Counted from the first letter of the stretch, positions 52,384 through 61,282 are shown. The stretch: DNA of 64,000 bases from Antrihabitans stalagmiti (GCF_016482825.1 NZ_JAEMNV010000003.1:558001-622000); one strand, 5' to 3'. Notes: generated by a model from the letters alone, not told the origin. Numbers and translations: made by a program.

Positions 52384-52689
52384 ATGACTGCTGATCCTCG
52401 TGCCGAGCTGCTTGCGGTGTTCGACGACCTGCGCGCACTACTGTCGCAACCGGACAACGACTTCTCCTGGTCGTCGTGGTTCGGAGCCGACGACGCGCTT
52501 GCCGAGGTCGACGAGATCAGCGCCGCCATCCGAGCAGCCCGAACTGCCGCCGACCTGCCGAAGTTCGAGATCCGGTCGCTGTTCGTCCCCACCGGACCTG
52601 TGCAAGAGGTGAGCCTGTCCAGCGGTTGGGGGGCGCGCTTTCTCACCCTGGCCGACCGCTGCGACGCGGCGCTCGAGGCCACGTCATGA
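52384..52689 (+). CDS. Small acidic protein of the Nit1C operon, unknown
   Basis: ATG 52384, 13 bases after the glycosyltransferase. The 101-residue protein is mostly helical (ELLAVFDDLRALLSQ; ALAEVDEISAAIRAARTAA) with a conserved-looking C-terminal FEIRSLFVPTGPVQEVSLSSGW. No family is recognised. The ATGA overlap with the next gene and the same strand argue that it belongs to the operon. Confidence 0.65.
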   Translation: MTADPRAELLAVFDDLRALLSQPDNDFSWSSWFGADDALAEVDEISAAIRAARTAADLPKFEIRSLFVPTGPVQEVSLSSGWGARFLTLADRCDAALEATS

Positions 52690-53180
52690 AACTGGACCGT
52701 CGCGTCAACGAATCGTTGGCAGGCATGGGTGAACCCGGCTTCGATCTGGTCGGTCGCACGCCAGGCGTGCAGATTCTTCGAGTGCTGTTTCTGCCCACCT
52801 TCCACCGTGACGTCCTGATCACGATCGAGGCGGCGGAGACGGTGGCTCGGCTGGCATGCGTCACGGGTCCACCGCGGTCGCATCGTTCCGACGATGTGTT
52901 GGCTGCCGACGAATTCGACGTTGTGTGGGCAGCGTCGGAGGCCGTAACAGACGCCGCGACAAAGCCTTCCGAGGATTGGCTGCGTGACGGTATGCCGGTT
53001 CGAGTCGATATCGAGGATGCGCTCGGGCGACGATCTGTAACGTGTGGCAACGACGCTGGCCGCGGCGAGATCGGCGAACTCGTTGCCGAACTGCTCGCCA
53101 AGGTCCGTCGACATCTACCTGATCACGAGTTGGATCAGGCATTGTCCGACGTCGAGCGTTACCTGACCCACGACGATTGA
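52686..53180 (+). CDS. Unknown protein at the end of the Nit1C operon
   Basis: ATG 52686 overlaps the previous stop. The 164-residue protein has an N-terminal part with strands (VQILRVLFLPTFHRDVLITI), an acidic middle and a helical C-terminus (ELVAELLAKVRRHLPDHELDQALSDVERYL). No motif is recognised. With the preceding gene it forms a two-gene extension to the usual cluster. Confidence 0.65.
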   Translation: MKLDRRVNESLAGMGEPGFDLVGRTPGVQILRVLFLPTFHRDVLITIEAAETVARLACVTGPPRSHRSDDVLAADEFDVVWAASEAVTDAATKPSEDWLRDGMPVRVDIEDALGRRSVTCGNDAGRGEIGELVAELLAKVRRHLPDHELDQALSDVERYLTHDD

Positions 53181-53186
53181 GGTGCG

Positions 53187-53876
53187 ATGAGTTCGGTTCG
53201 GATCGAGCACGCAGTGTTCGGTGCCGCAGCTGTGGCGACCGTGAGTGGCGCGGTCGCCGGTAGCGAGCGGGTGCAGCAGTTCGCGAAACCACTGATCGCG
53301 CCTGCGCTTGCCGTCGGAGCGTATCGGCGGGCGCGCGGCACGGACCGCAACCTCCTGCTCGGTGGTCTTGGCGCCGCAACGCTCGGTGATGTCTTGCTGA
53401 TCGATCCCGACGACGACACCAAGCTCGTCCGAGGTGCAGCATCCTTCGCGGTAATGCAGGCCGCGTACACGGCCCTGCTGCTCCGGCACAACGCTCGGCC
53501 GACTGCGCCCGCAGTTGTGCCGCGAGTCGTCGGGTGGCTCGCTGCAGCGGGATTGGTGCGCGCCCGCTCACGTGCGGTCGCGTTGCCGCTCAGCGCGTAC
53601 GGCGTCACCCTTGCCACCGCGACCACCCTCGCCTCGGATCCGGCACTTGCTCCCGACGCCCGAACCGTTGGTGGACTCGTCGTGCCGACCGCGGATCCAC
53701 GCAGCGGACTTGCTCTCGGAGCGTTGTTGTTCACCGTCTCCGACGGGCTCATCGTGTTTCGCCGCCTGTTCCTGCGCGGTGACCCTGCCCGTCGAATCTC
53801 CGAGGGCGCCATCCTCGCTACCTATGCAGCGGCGCAATATTTTCTGGTCGAAGGTATGTCGGACCTCGATCGCTGA
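53187..53876 (+). CDS. YhhN/TMEM86-family membrane protein (lysoplasmalogenase-like)
   Basis: The 229-residue protein has about eight membrane helices. It carries the YhhN signatures: AKPLIAPALAV, GLGAATLGDVLLI and GALLFTVSDGLIVFRRLFL, with the Asp residues thought to be catalytic in TMEM86 enzymes (in GDVLL and SDGL). Family members hydrolyse the vinyl-ether bond of lysoplasmalogen; activity here is not proven. It follows the Nit1C operon by 6 bases and may share its transcript, though a functional link is unclear. Confidence 0.82.
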   Translation: MSSVRIEHAVFGAAAVATVSGAVAGSERVQQFAKPLIAPALAVGAYRRARGTDRNLLLGGLGAATLGDVLLIDPDDDTKLVRGAASFAVMQAAYTALLLRHNARPTAPAVVPRVVGWLAAAGLVRARSRAVALPLSAYGVTLATATTLASDPALAPDARTVGGLVVPTADPRSGLALGALLFTVSDGLIVFRRLFLRGDPARRISEGAILATYAAAQYFLVEGMSDLDR

Positions 53877-53891
53877 ATCGCCAGCGGGCGC

Positions 53892-54491
53892 TCAGAGGTT
53901 GGGGGCCATCTTCTTGTACAGCTCCACGATGAACGAGTCCGTGAAGCTGTTCTGCCCCGTTCGCAACATGAGGTCGCCAACGCGGACATAGGACGTGCCC
54001 GCGACGGTCGATGCTTCGTCGCCGAGACCAGGAATCGGTGTGCCGTCGCCGGTGTAGAGATCCCAGTTGTCCGCTGGGATGGTTTCGATCACGACGACGC
54101 CCGAGTTACTGGCGACCCCGTCCGTGTCGACGGAGTCGAAGACGAACTTGCACCCCGAGGTCGGCGAGTATTCCTGGACGGCAGGGTCGTACTCGACTTT
54201 CGTTGCGGTGATGGAGTATTCGATCCCGGCCTTGCGGCCGCCGGCAAGCCCAGCGGCATCGGCGACGTCGGCTGCGTCCTGCTCCGACAAGAGTGCGCAG
54301 ACGTCGACGTTCGCAGCTTCCGACGATTGCTCCGAGGGTGTGTCGAACGTGAAGTCGTCCGCCGACGCTGGGTTTGCGGCGCTGCTGTCCCCGCCGTCAC
54401 TGCCACCGCACGCGGCGAGCATCGGGATGGTTGCCGCTGCCGCCGCGACGGCGATGTACTTCGCGAACCGAGATTTGTTTCCGAGTGCCAC
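53892..54491 (-). CDS. Lipoprotein, DUF3558-like
   Basis: The 199-residue protein starts with GTG (AAGGTGG upstream) and has a lipoprotein signal (lipobox MLAACG, acylated Cys at about 28). It is followed by a Ser/Asp-rich linker and a domain with two Cys (VDVCALLSEQDAADVADAAG; SGCKFVFDS), the pattern of the DUF3558 family common in actinobacteria. It is anchored outside the membrane; the role is unknown. It lies at the boundary of the accessory island. Confidence 0.8.
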   Translation of the reverse strand: MALGNKSRFAKYIAVAAAAATIPMLAACGGSDGGDSSAANPASADDFTFDTPSEQSSEAANVDVCALLSEQDAADVADAAGLAGGRKAGIEYSITATKVEYDPAVQEYSPTSGCKFVFDSVDTDGVASNSGVVVIETIPADNWDLYTGDGTPIPGLGDEASTVAGTSYVRVGDLMLRTGQNSFTDSFIVELYKKMAPNL

Positions 54492-54770
54492 TTCGAACCA
54501 CCTTGTCGTGTAATTGCCCGGCTATGCCTGTGGGCTAAGCATCGTCGCGCGAGACTCCGGTGGACAGGTCCTACAGGGTGGGGATCACGGCACCCCGTAT
54601 CTCAGGCCCCGCGCTTGCAACGTTTACAGGTGTGAATGTCTGTAGTCGGCTGCACCGATGACGTGCGGGTTTGTTGGCTGTGCAGGCGACTTCGTGAATG
54701 CGGTGTGCATCACTCGTGTGCACTACGGTCAGTTTTGGTCCGTACTACCGTGCACGACGGAGCTTCCCGA
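54492..54770. other. Island left boundary, 279 bases without an intact gene
   Basis: The region has the promoter of the lipoprotein and, at 54618-54630, the sequence CAACGTTTACAGG that recurs at 61342. At 54711-54720 CACTCGTGTG also occurs again near that site (61365). These may be transposon-end or target repeats. No coding sequence with a start signal is visible. Confidence 0.5.
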
Positions 54771-56150
54771 ATGGCCGAGGACGCAGTGGTGGAGCGCAGT
54801 GTTCTCACTGCGTCCGATGAGGCATGAGATTCCGCTGTACGCAACGCAGTTGTCATTGCCAAACTTGCGGAGCACAGCCCCCTCGGCCACGCCGTCGTTG
54901 ACTCCGCGGCCGCTGACCTTGGTGTCTCACGACGTCAGGTATACCTCCTGCTCGCCAAATGGCGTGCAGGCGGTGGCGTCGTCTCCTCTCTTCTTCCCGC
55001 CAAGTCCAGCGGAGGGCGTGCAGGCGAACGGCTCGCCGACGAGGTGGAAGCCATCGTTCGCTTCGTGCTCCAAACGCGATATCTGACACGGCAGCGTCCA
55101 ACTACGACGTCGGTGTTTCGAGATATCAAACGGCAGTGCATGATTCGTGGTTTTAGTGCACCTTCGCGCGGCACGGTCGAGCGACGGATTGCGAAGCTGG
55201 ACGCAGAAAAGACCGTGACTGCCCGATACGCGAAGGACGCCGCGCGCACTCGATAGGCCGCCGGCGGTAACCCACCCGCAATCGACAGGATTTTGGACCG
55301 AGTTCAGATCGATCACACTCCGATCGATGTGATCGTCGTCGATGAGCGGCACCGTCTGCCGGTTGGCCGGCCGTATCTGACAGCCGCGATCGACGTCATG
55401 AGTAGGTGCGTCGTCGGGCTTGTCGTGACGTTGGATAAGCCCTCGGCAACATCTGTCGGATTGTGTTTGGCGCACACCGTGACCGACAAGCGGGCGGGGC
55501 TGGAAGCTCTCGGCGTGGACGCGGTGTGGCCGATGAGCGGCAAACCCCGCGAGCTCTACCTCGACAATGCTGCAGAGTTCAAAAGCGAGGCCCTGCGTCG
55601 CGGGTGTGCACAGCACGGTATTCGACTGGAGTACCGACCTCCGGGACAGCCGCACTACGGCGGCGTTGTCGAGCGTGTGATCGGCACCATGATGCAGATG
55701 GTGCACGAACTGCCGGGCACGACGTTCTCCAATCCGCGCGAGCGCGGTGCCTACGACAGTGACGCGAAAGCTGTTCTCACACTGAGAGAATTGCAGCGGT
55801 GGCTGACCTTGGCGGTGGCCTGCTATCACGGCCGGATTCACAGCGGGCTCGCCCGCACGCCCGCTGGGAGTGTGGTCGGATGCGGTGGCTGAATCCGGAA
55901 CACCGCCGATCGTCACACACGAAACCTCGTTCCTGATCGACTTTCTACCGGTGATCCGGCGAACGTTGACCCGCAGCGGATTTCAGGTCGATCACGTCCA
56001 GTACCACAGCGACGCACTGAAAACTCTGCAACGCTATGAGCAGGAACGAGATTGGCTTCATCGGCAAGGCGTCCCGATGTCGTTGCTTCCCTGCGCTCGT
56101 GACATGGGGCGTCACGACCTCTGTTCCGTCACCAGATGACGAATACCTGC
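54771..56150 (+). pseudogene. Decayed TniA/Mu-type (DDE) transposase
   Basis: One frame runs from ATG 54771 through two in-frame stops (TGA 54825, TAG 55254) and carries an HTH domain (LGVSRRQVYLLLAKWRAGGG) and an integrase core with Asp in VQIDHTPID, Asp in LYLDNAAEF and Glu in YGGVVERVIG. At about 55866 one extra base shifts the frame; the C-terminal region (VWSDAVAESG ... RRTLTRSGFQVDHVQYHSDAL) continues to about 56139, with another shift near 56110 (TTSVPSPDDEYLLFV). At least four disabling lesions make activity impossible. No TniB or TniQ partner remains nearby. Confidence 0.82.
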
Positions 56151-56288
56151 TCTTCGTGCGGTAGGCGCGAGGCACATCTGTACCCAGCCGCGCCTGATCG
56201 AGGCGACGTTGACACCGGCACCCGCCGGTCACGCCTGTGACTGCTGTTACCAGAGTGATACCTGGCTACTGTTGCGCATTCGATGCAC

Positions 56289-56326
56289 TACCCCAAGTAG
56301 GGGTAAAGCCCGCGAAATATTCGCGG
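56289..56326 (+). promoter_or_regulatory. Two short hairpins upstream of the LGFP protein
   Basis: TACCCC-N5-GGGGTA at 56289-56305 is followed at once by CCGCGAA-N3-TTCGCGG at 56310-56326. They lie 50-90 bases before the start codon at 56376. The first resembles the G4/C4 palindrome of the iniB promoter with the arms reversed. Function is not known. Confidence 0.4.
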
Positions 56327-56375
56327 CGGGGACGACATTCGGGGATCTTGAGAAATTTTCGGAGGGGTACTTGCT

Positions 56376-58136
56376 ATGCGAAGAAAACGACAGATGCTTC
56401 AGGGGAATCGGCGAGGCAAAAGTATTCGGCTACTTGCTATTTCAGCAGCTGCTTTGTGCGTGTTGACAACTCCCGCCGCGCTAGCGGGAGCGGAGCCGAC
56501 CCCTACTACGGCACCGTCACCATCGACAACGGCACCGCCACCATCGACAACGGCACCGTCACCATCGCCAGAGGCGCCGCAGCCCACAGAACTGACGCCG
56601 ACTCCGGACAACGCGCAGCAAACCAAACCGCCGACGACCACCGAGTCTGTTGCTCCGGACCCGAAGACCGCTCCCGATCCGCCAGCGGAACCGATAAGCC
56701 CTGCGCCGGTCGCGCCGCCTGCCCCCGCGCTGGTGGATCCGCCCGTTTTACCGGCAGCGCCGGCGGCCGATCAACCGCTAGAGCCGGAGAGCGATGAGCT
56801 TTCGTCGAAGACCGCTGAACCGGATCCGGACTGGACACCGACTAAAGACCCGAAGGCGACCGTTGTTCCTGGTCAGATGCGGTCCGACCAGGAAGAGATT
56901 CCCGCGCCGTTCACCAAGGCCGACGCTGACAAAGCCGAAACCATGGAAGCACGCCAACGAATGGCGCGGGTCGCGGCCGGATGCCAGGTGTACTGGCCAT
57001 CACCGTACGAGGTGTGCGGAGCCATCAAAGACAAGTACAACTCATTGGGCGGTCCAGGAAGCTTCCTGTCCTTCCCCAACTCTCCAGAACTCACCAACCC
57101 AGGCAATACCGGCGCACGCACACAATTTCTAAATGGTCCGATCTACTGGTCCGGCGCTACCGGTGCACATCCAGTCGTGAACAGCTTCCTCAACCGGTGG
57201 GGCGTCCACGGCTACGAAGGTGGTTGGCTGAAATATCCGACCACCGACGAGATCGTGCTCCCCGACGGTGGCCGCCGCCAAGAATTCCAGTTCGGCGCGA
57301 TCTATGTCGCGTTCCAGAACGCTGTCGGATCCGCTATCAAGAACGGCGCGATACGCGATAAATGGAACACCGTGGGCGGCGCCGCACCCGGCGGAAGCTT
57401 CCTCGGCTATCCGATTGGTGACGAAATAGGGCTTCCCGGTGGTCAAGGCGCGATGGTCCGCTTCCAAAACGGTGTCATCTATTGGCACCCCAGCCATGGA
57501 GCGCGGGTTGTGAGCGGCACAATTTTGCAGGATTGGGCAGCTGCAGGCTACGAATCCGGCACCTACGGTTTCCCCACAGCGGATGCCGTACAGACGAGTG
57601 ACATCTGGTATGAGCAGCAATTTCAGAACGGTAAAATTGCTGGCACCATCGTGATCAATCGCGGCCTCTACTGGCCACTGATGTCGGTAGATAAGCCGAC
57701 AATGCCAGGCGACAACTATGAGAGCGATGTCCTACCTTGCATGGAATACGAAATGGAAGCGGACCAGCCTCTTGCCGTATTCAAAGTTCGCGGCGTAGCT
57801 GCTCCCATATTCTTATATTGTGGCCGTTTCCGCACTCACATGGCTCCAAACCCTGCCGTCAGCGGCGACCCCGGCCATTTTTCAAACTATCCGCCGACGC
57901 GAAAAGATTGGTACGACTTCCTCGGGTGCACGTTCTACACCTTCAACGGAGAAAATTATCCCAATGTAGACAGTGGCAACTTCGGCCGCCAGAGAGGCAA
58001 TGTATCATCCGGGGTGAACAGTGTGTCCGTCGGTAATGAGCCCAGTGGCACTTTTGTGACTGGCTGGGCTGGCCAGAATCAGTACTCGTCACAGTGGAGT
58101 GGCTGCGTACAGGGGCTTGCGATGCCATGGGAATGA
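56376..58136 (+). CDS. Large secreted LGFP-repeat protein with unrecognised C-terminal domain
   Basis: The 586-residue protein has a long signal peptide (basic, then LLAISAAALCVLTTPAALAGA), about 150 residues rich in Pro, Thr and Ser, then four LGFP-type repeats (about 200-430; for example LGGPGSFLSFPNSPEL, GGWLKYPTTDEIV, GSFLGYPIGDEIG, GTYGFPTADAV). LGFP repeats are linked to the cell wall of mycolate-containing bacteria. Residues about 440-586 are a separate domain with several Cys and many aromatic residues that I do not recognise. It may be a wall-bound effector. The GC content falls in its 3' half. A small orphan gene follows 12 bases later. Confidence 0.82.
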   Translation: MRRKRQMLQGNRRGKSIRLLAISAAALCVLTTPAALAGAEPTPTTAPSPSTTAPPPSTTAPSPSPEAPQPTELTPTPDNAQQTKPPTTTESVAPDPKTAPDPPAEPISPAPVAPPAPALVDPPVLPAAPAADQPLEPESDELSSKTAEPDPDWTPTKDPKATVVPGQMRSDQEEIPAPFTKADADKAETMEARQRMARVAAGCQVYWPSPYEVCGAIKDKYNSLGGPGSFLSFPNSPELTNPGNTGARTQFLNGPIYWSGATGAHPVVNSFLNRWGVHGYEGGWLKYPTTDEIVLPDGGRRQEFQFGAIYVAFQNAVGSAIKNGAIRDKWNTVGGAAPGGSFLGYPIGDEIGLPGGQGAMVRFQNGVIYWHPSHGARVVSGTILQDWAAAGYESGTYGFPTADAVQTSDIWYEQQFQNGKIAGTIVINRGLYWPLMSVDKPTMPGDNYESDVLPCMEYEMEADQPLAVFKVRGVAAPIFLYCGRFRTHMAPNPAVSGDPGHFSNYPPTRKDWYDFLGCTFYTFNGENYPNVDSGNFGRQRGNVSSGVNSVSVGNEPSGTFVTGWAGQNQYSSQWSGCVQGLAMPWE

Positions 58137-58148
58137 GGATGTAATTCC

Positions 58149-58613
58149 GTGTTTACCATTGTAGTTCACCCTGATTTTGGTCATCCTAGCTCCATTTGGC
58201 CTTCGCGGGAGCTCGTAGTCGGCAGCTCTGGGCCGTTTGTGCTTCCAAACCAGATCGGCATGAGCAAAGCCCTCGGGGATGACCTAATGGCGTGGACTGA
58301 TACGTTTCAAAAGTTCTTTATAGAAGAGCTAGATGGGTTCAGCGCGCGACCGCTGTGGCGATCTGGATTAAATCAGTTCGAGTGGTACGACGAAGGATAT
58401 AGAATCGTCCACAAGATGCGATTAGAGTTCCCTGATGTGCACGTCAAACCCGAATTTGCGCAGTATGTCTTTTCAGTCAATGAACGCCGCGAGAACATGG
58501 GGCTCGCGCCGATTCGGCTCCCACATGAATCCAAGGCTGGGCACATCAGCATTGCCGACGTCGTGCATGGCCAGCCTGAAATCCCACAAAATAGATGGCG
58601 CGAGGACAAATAA
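58149..58613 (+). CDS. Small orphan protein following the LGFP gene (possible immunity or accessory factor)
   Basis: GTG 58149 with GAGGATG upstream gives 154 residues. The protein is soluble, without signal peptide or Cys, aromatic-rich (FEWYDEGYRIVHKMRLEFPDVHV), with no motif I can name. Base composition is clearly more AT-rich than the chromosome around it. The 12-base gap to the secreted LGFP protein suggests co-expression; an effector-immunity pair is a hypothesis only. Confidence 0.6.
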   Translation: MFTIVVHPDFGHPSSIWPSRELVVGSSGPFVLPNQIGMSKALGDDLMAWTDTFQKFFIEELDGFSARPLWRSGLNQFEWYDEGYRIVHKMRLEFPDVHVKPEFAQYVFSVNERRENMGLAPIRLPHESKAGHISIADVVHGQPEIPQNRWREDK

Positions 58614-58979
58614 CCGTCATCATCGCAGGGCTGTCTACACTCGATAGACAATTGCCAAACCCCGCATAGTTTGGTTGAAGAATAATAGCCACCCCCCATC
58701 GAGGTGGGGGTTTGGAGGTGAGTCACAGGATTACTCCCGGACGACGAGGGGTCTGTGACACGCGTGGCGCATATCAGCGTTCGACTATTGCCTATGTATC
58801 AAGCAGGGCTAACTGATTTGTCGGAATTACCCGTAGACCGCTCAACGCTGACTGCTAGCGTCGCTACCGATAGGTGTCGACAGCCGCTACCTCCCGGGGG
58901 GATGGAGGGCCAGGTAGCTCTCCGAACTTCTGCAAGGCGTGCGATTCGCCCCTCTCCTCACACACGATTGGACGATCCG
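58614..58979. other. Intergenic, 366 bases, with two adjacent hairpins at 58691-58759
   Basis: ACCCCC/GGGGGT pair around 58691-58711 with a T-run after them, which could terminate the LGFP operon. Directly after, GTCACAG (58722) pairs with CTGTGAC (58753), enclosing a second inner stem (ACTCC/GGGGT). The rest up to 58979 has open frames but no start signal before the mini-LGFP gene. Confidence 0.5.
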
Positions 58980-59312
58980 ATGCACTCACCGATCAACACC
59001 TTTGTTCGCGCGTTCGCTGTTGCCGGGATCATCACCGGCACAACACTGTTCGGCTTCACGACCGCCTCAGCCGGACCGGCCGAGCCCGGCGTTCCGACGG
59101 TGGCTGTCGCCGGGAACTGCCAGTCCTATTGGCCCTCGCCATATCAGGTGTGCGCGGAGATCCGCGACCTCTACAACAGCATCGGCGGACCCAGCGGATC
59201 ACTCTCGTTCCCGAAAGCCGCCGAATTCACCAACCCAGACGGCAGCAAATACCAAACGTTCATCAACGGCACTATCGCCTGGACAGCCGCGACCGGCGCC
59301 TACGTCAGCTGA
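58980..59312 (+). CDS. Mini secreted LGFP-type protein
   Basis: ATG 58980 starts a signal peptide (AVAGIITGTTLFGFTTASAG); the frame is open further upstream without signals. The 110-residue protein repeats the first LGFP unit of the large protein with the same lead-in (CQSYWPSPYQVCAEIRDLYNS against CQVYWPSPYEVCGAIKDKYNS shows the relation), then ends. It is either a truncated duplicate or a stand-alone wall-binding module. Confidence 0.75.
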   Translation: MHSPINTFVRAFAVAGIITGTTLFGFTTASAGPAEPGVPTVAVAGNCQSYWPSPYQVCAEIRDLYNSIGGPSGSLSFPKAAEFTNPDGSKYQTFINGTIAWTAATGAYVS

Positions 59313-59698
59313 TACACACCCAAACATCAACCAGGGACGGCGCTTCGCCCTTGGCTGCGAACTGCTGGATGTCGCAACCAAGCCCGGTTCGACCAGGGAG
59401 GGCGTGAACAGACCCGCCGAACTCGACCACACCGAACCCCGTCGGGAAGACCAGCAGGATCACAGGAGGATTGAGTGTCGAAAACGGCCGTTACTGAGTC
59501 ACCGAATGCTGAGACACGATCGGTGCTCGGGCCCAGGACTGCGCACGGCGAACAAATTGAGGGTTGTCGCCGCTCAGCCTAGGACGGAGTCGAAAATACT
59601 CACCTCCGTTACTGAACTGTGACGTGTCTCAGAAACCCGTCTCACCTTCGGTAGCGACCACTGGAGCGTGTCCGACGTTTCTGAGACAGTAATCCCTT
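59313..59698. other. Intergenic, 386 bases, containing resolvase res-like repeats
   Basis: No gene is seen. The perfect 12-base inverted repeat TGTCTCAGAAAC (59625-59636) / GTTTCTGAGACA (59677-59688) ends 10 bases before the resolvase start. A further half-site CTGAGACA lies at 59509-59516. The spacing resembles a multi-subsite res region. Confidence 0.6.
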
Positions 59699-60259
59699 GT
59701 GAGCGCCGTATTTGGATACCTGAGGGTCAGTGGCACCGATCAGGTGCTGGATTTGCAGAGAGACGCTCTGGCGAAGGCCAGGTGCGACCGGGTGTGGGAA
59801 GAAGTAGCGAGCGGAGCAAAGAACGATCGCCCTGAACTACTCGACTTACTCGAGCACCTTCGCGACGGAGACACACTTGTCGTGTGGCGACTCGATCGAC
59901 TCGGCCGGTCACTGCCGCACCTGATCGAAACGGTCGAAGGCCTTCGAGCACGAGGAATGGTGTTCAAATCACTGACAGAGACGATCCATACGTCCTCGCC
60001 GAGTGGGATGCTGATCTTCCAAATATTCGGTGCGCTAGCACAATTCGAGCGAGCACTCATTCAGGAACGAACTGTCGCCGGCCTCGCCGCCGCCCGAGCG
60101 CGCGGCCGTGTCGGCGGACAACCCAAACGCATCGACGCTGCGAAAGCCCGACAAATTCACCGCATGATCGAAGACGGCACACCCAAAAGCGAAATCGCAG
60201 CCGTACTCGGCATAGGCCGAGCCACCTTGTATCGCCACCTCGCGATGCCTCGTAGTTGA
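59699..60259 (+). CDS. Serine recombinase (resolvase/invertase family)
   Basis: GTG start. The 186-residue protein has the catalytic Ser in YLRVSGTDQ (Ser11), the conserved LDRLGRS and FQIFGALAQFERALIQERT regions, and a C-terminal HTH (KSEIAAVLGIGRATLYRHL). All catalytic residues look intact, so it may still act on res-like repeats just upstream. It probably belonged to the same Tn-like element as the decayed TniA transposase. Confidence 0.9.
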   Translation: MSAVFGYLRVSGTDQVLDLQRDALAKARCDRVWEEVASGAKNDRPELLDLLEHLRDGDTLVVWRLDRLGRSLPHLIETVEGLRARGMVFKSLTETIHTSSPSGMLIFQIFGALAQFERALIQERTVAGLAAARARGRVGGQPKRIDAAKARQIHRMIEDGTPKSEIAAVLGIGRATLYRHLAMPRS

Positions 60260-60477
60260 CTGAAATCGAGCACAATTTCACAAGAGACGGCCAAACTGTA
60301 TGTGCGGCAGTCTATCTGGCCTATGTTGTAGCGTGTCAGTCGAGGCTTGGACAAGCCGAAGATCGGCTATCAGAGCTAGCGTCCACCTAGGTTAGGCAGG
60401 CCTGCCGCAGTCCCGCCCCTCGCACGCTGTCGGCAACTCACTCGACAGCACTACTAGTTCGTGGTTCTATCGCGCTG

Positions 60478-61282
60478 TGACAGAAGCCAGCTGGGATGCC
60501 GCTGTGCTTGTCGGAGTGGCGCAGGTGCTCGGCGACACCGACCGCGGATTGACCGGCCCAGAGATCGAATCCATGTTTACGAGCCTGGAATCCCCGACCC
60601 CGGCCGGATAACCAAGTGGAAGCGACTGGAGGCGGGGCTCGCGGCCCGTCAGGCCCACGACAAGTCGCCGCGTCGCGCGATCACGTTTATCACCGAGGCA
60701 ATGAAGCCAGTGCGCTACCTCAACAAACCCGAAGAGTTCACCCGCCGCCAGGACGAACTCAACGAAGTGCTGTCGTTCGTCGGACTGCGAGTGAACGATA
60801 AGGGCGAAGTGGCGCGCGGTGCGGTCGCGACCACCCTGGACGAGGCCAGCAAACACGCGGCGACGTTACGCGCCGAACTCCGCCGGCGACGTACACACCC
60901 GCAAGTGTTGGCCTACTGCACCGTCAAACTCCTGAAACGAAGCCACTTCCGCGCCGCCCTCGAAGCGACCAAAGGCGTGTTCGACCGCCTGCGCACGATG
61001 TCCGGACAGAGCGGAGATGGAGCGAAACTCATCGACACGGTGTTGGCGTCCGGCAACAGCGGCACACCCGTGATCACAATCAATAGCGGCGGCTCGGCAA
61101 CCGATCGCGATGAGCGAACCGGATTCGCCAATCTGCTCAAAGGGTTGAACAGCATGTACCGCAACCCAACCGCGCACGACCCGCGGGCGCTCAGGCCATT
61201 TCCCGATGACGACCTACTCGAACTGCTCACGATGCTGTCGATGGTCCACCGCCGACTCGACAACGCCACCGTCAACCCGTGA
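60478..61282 (+). pseudogene. TIGR02391 (Ymh/Abi)-type gene, apparently frameshifted near its 5' end
   Basis: The 3' frame to 61282 carries the family hallmarks (YEPGIPDPG, ITKWKRLEAGLAARQ; LNEVLSFVGLRV; GFANLLKGLNSMYRNPTAHDPR). The beginning of the protein is found in another frame from GTG 60478 (VLVGVAQVLGDTDRGLTGPEIESMF). One missing base at about 60572 joins them. If read only from the downstream frame, the product would lack its proper N-terminus. Family members are found in phage-defence and mobile regions; their mechanism is unknown. A sequencing error is possible. Confidence 0.68.
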
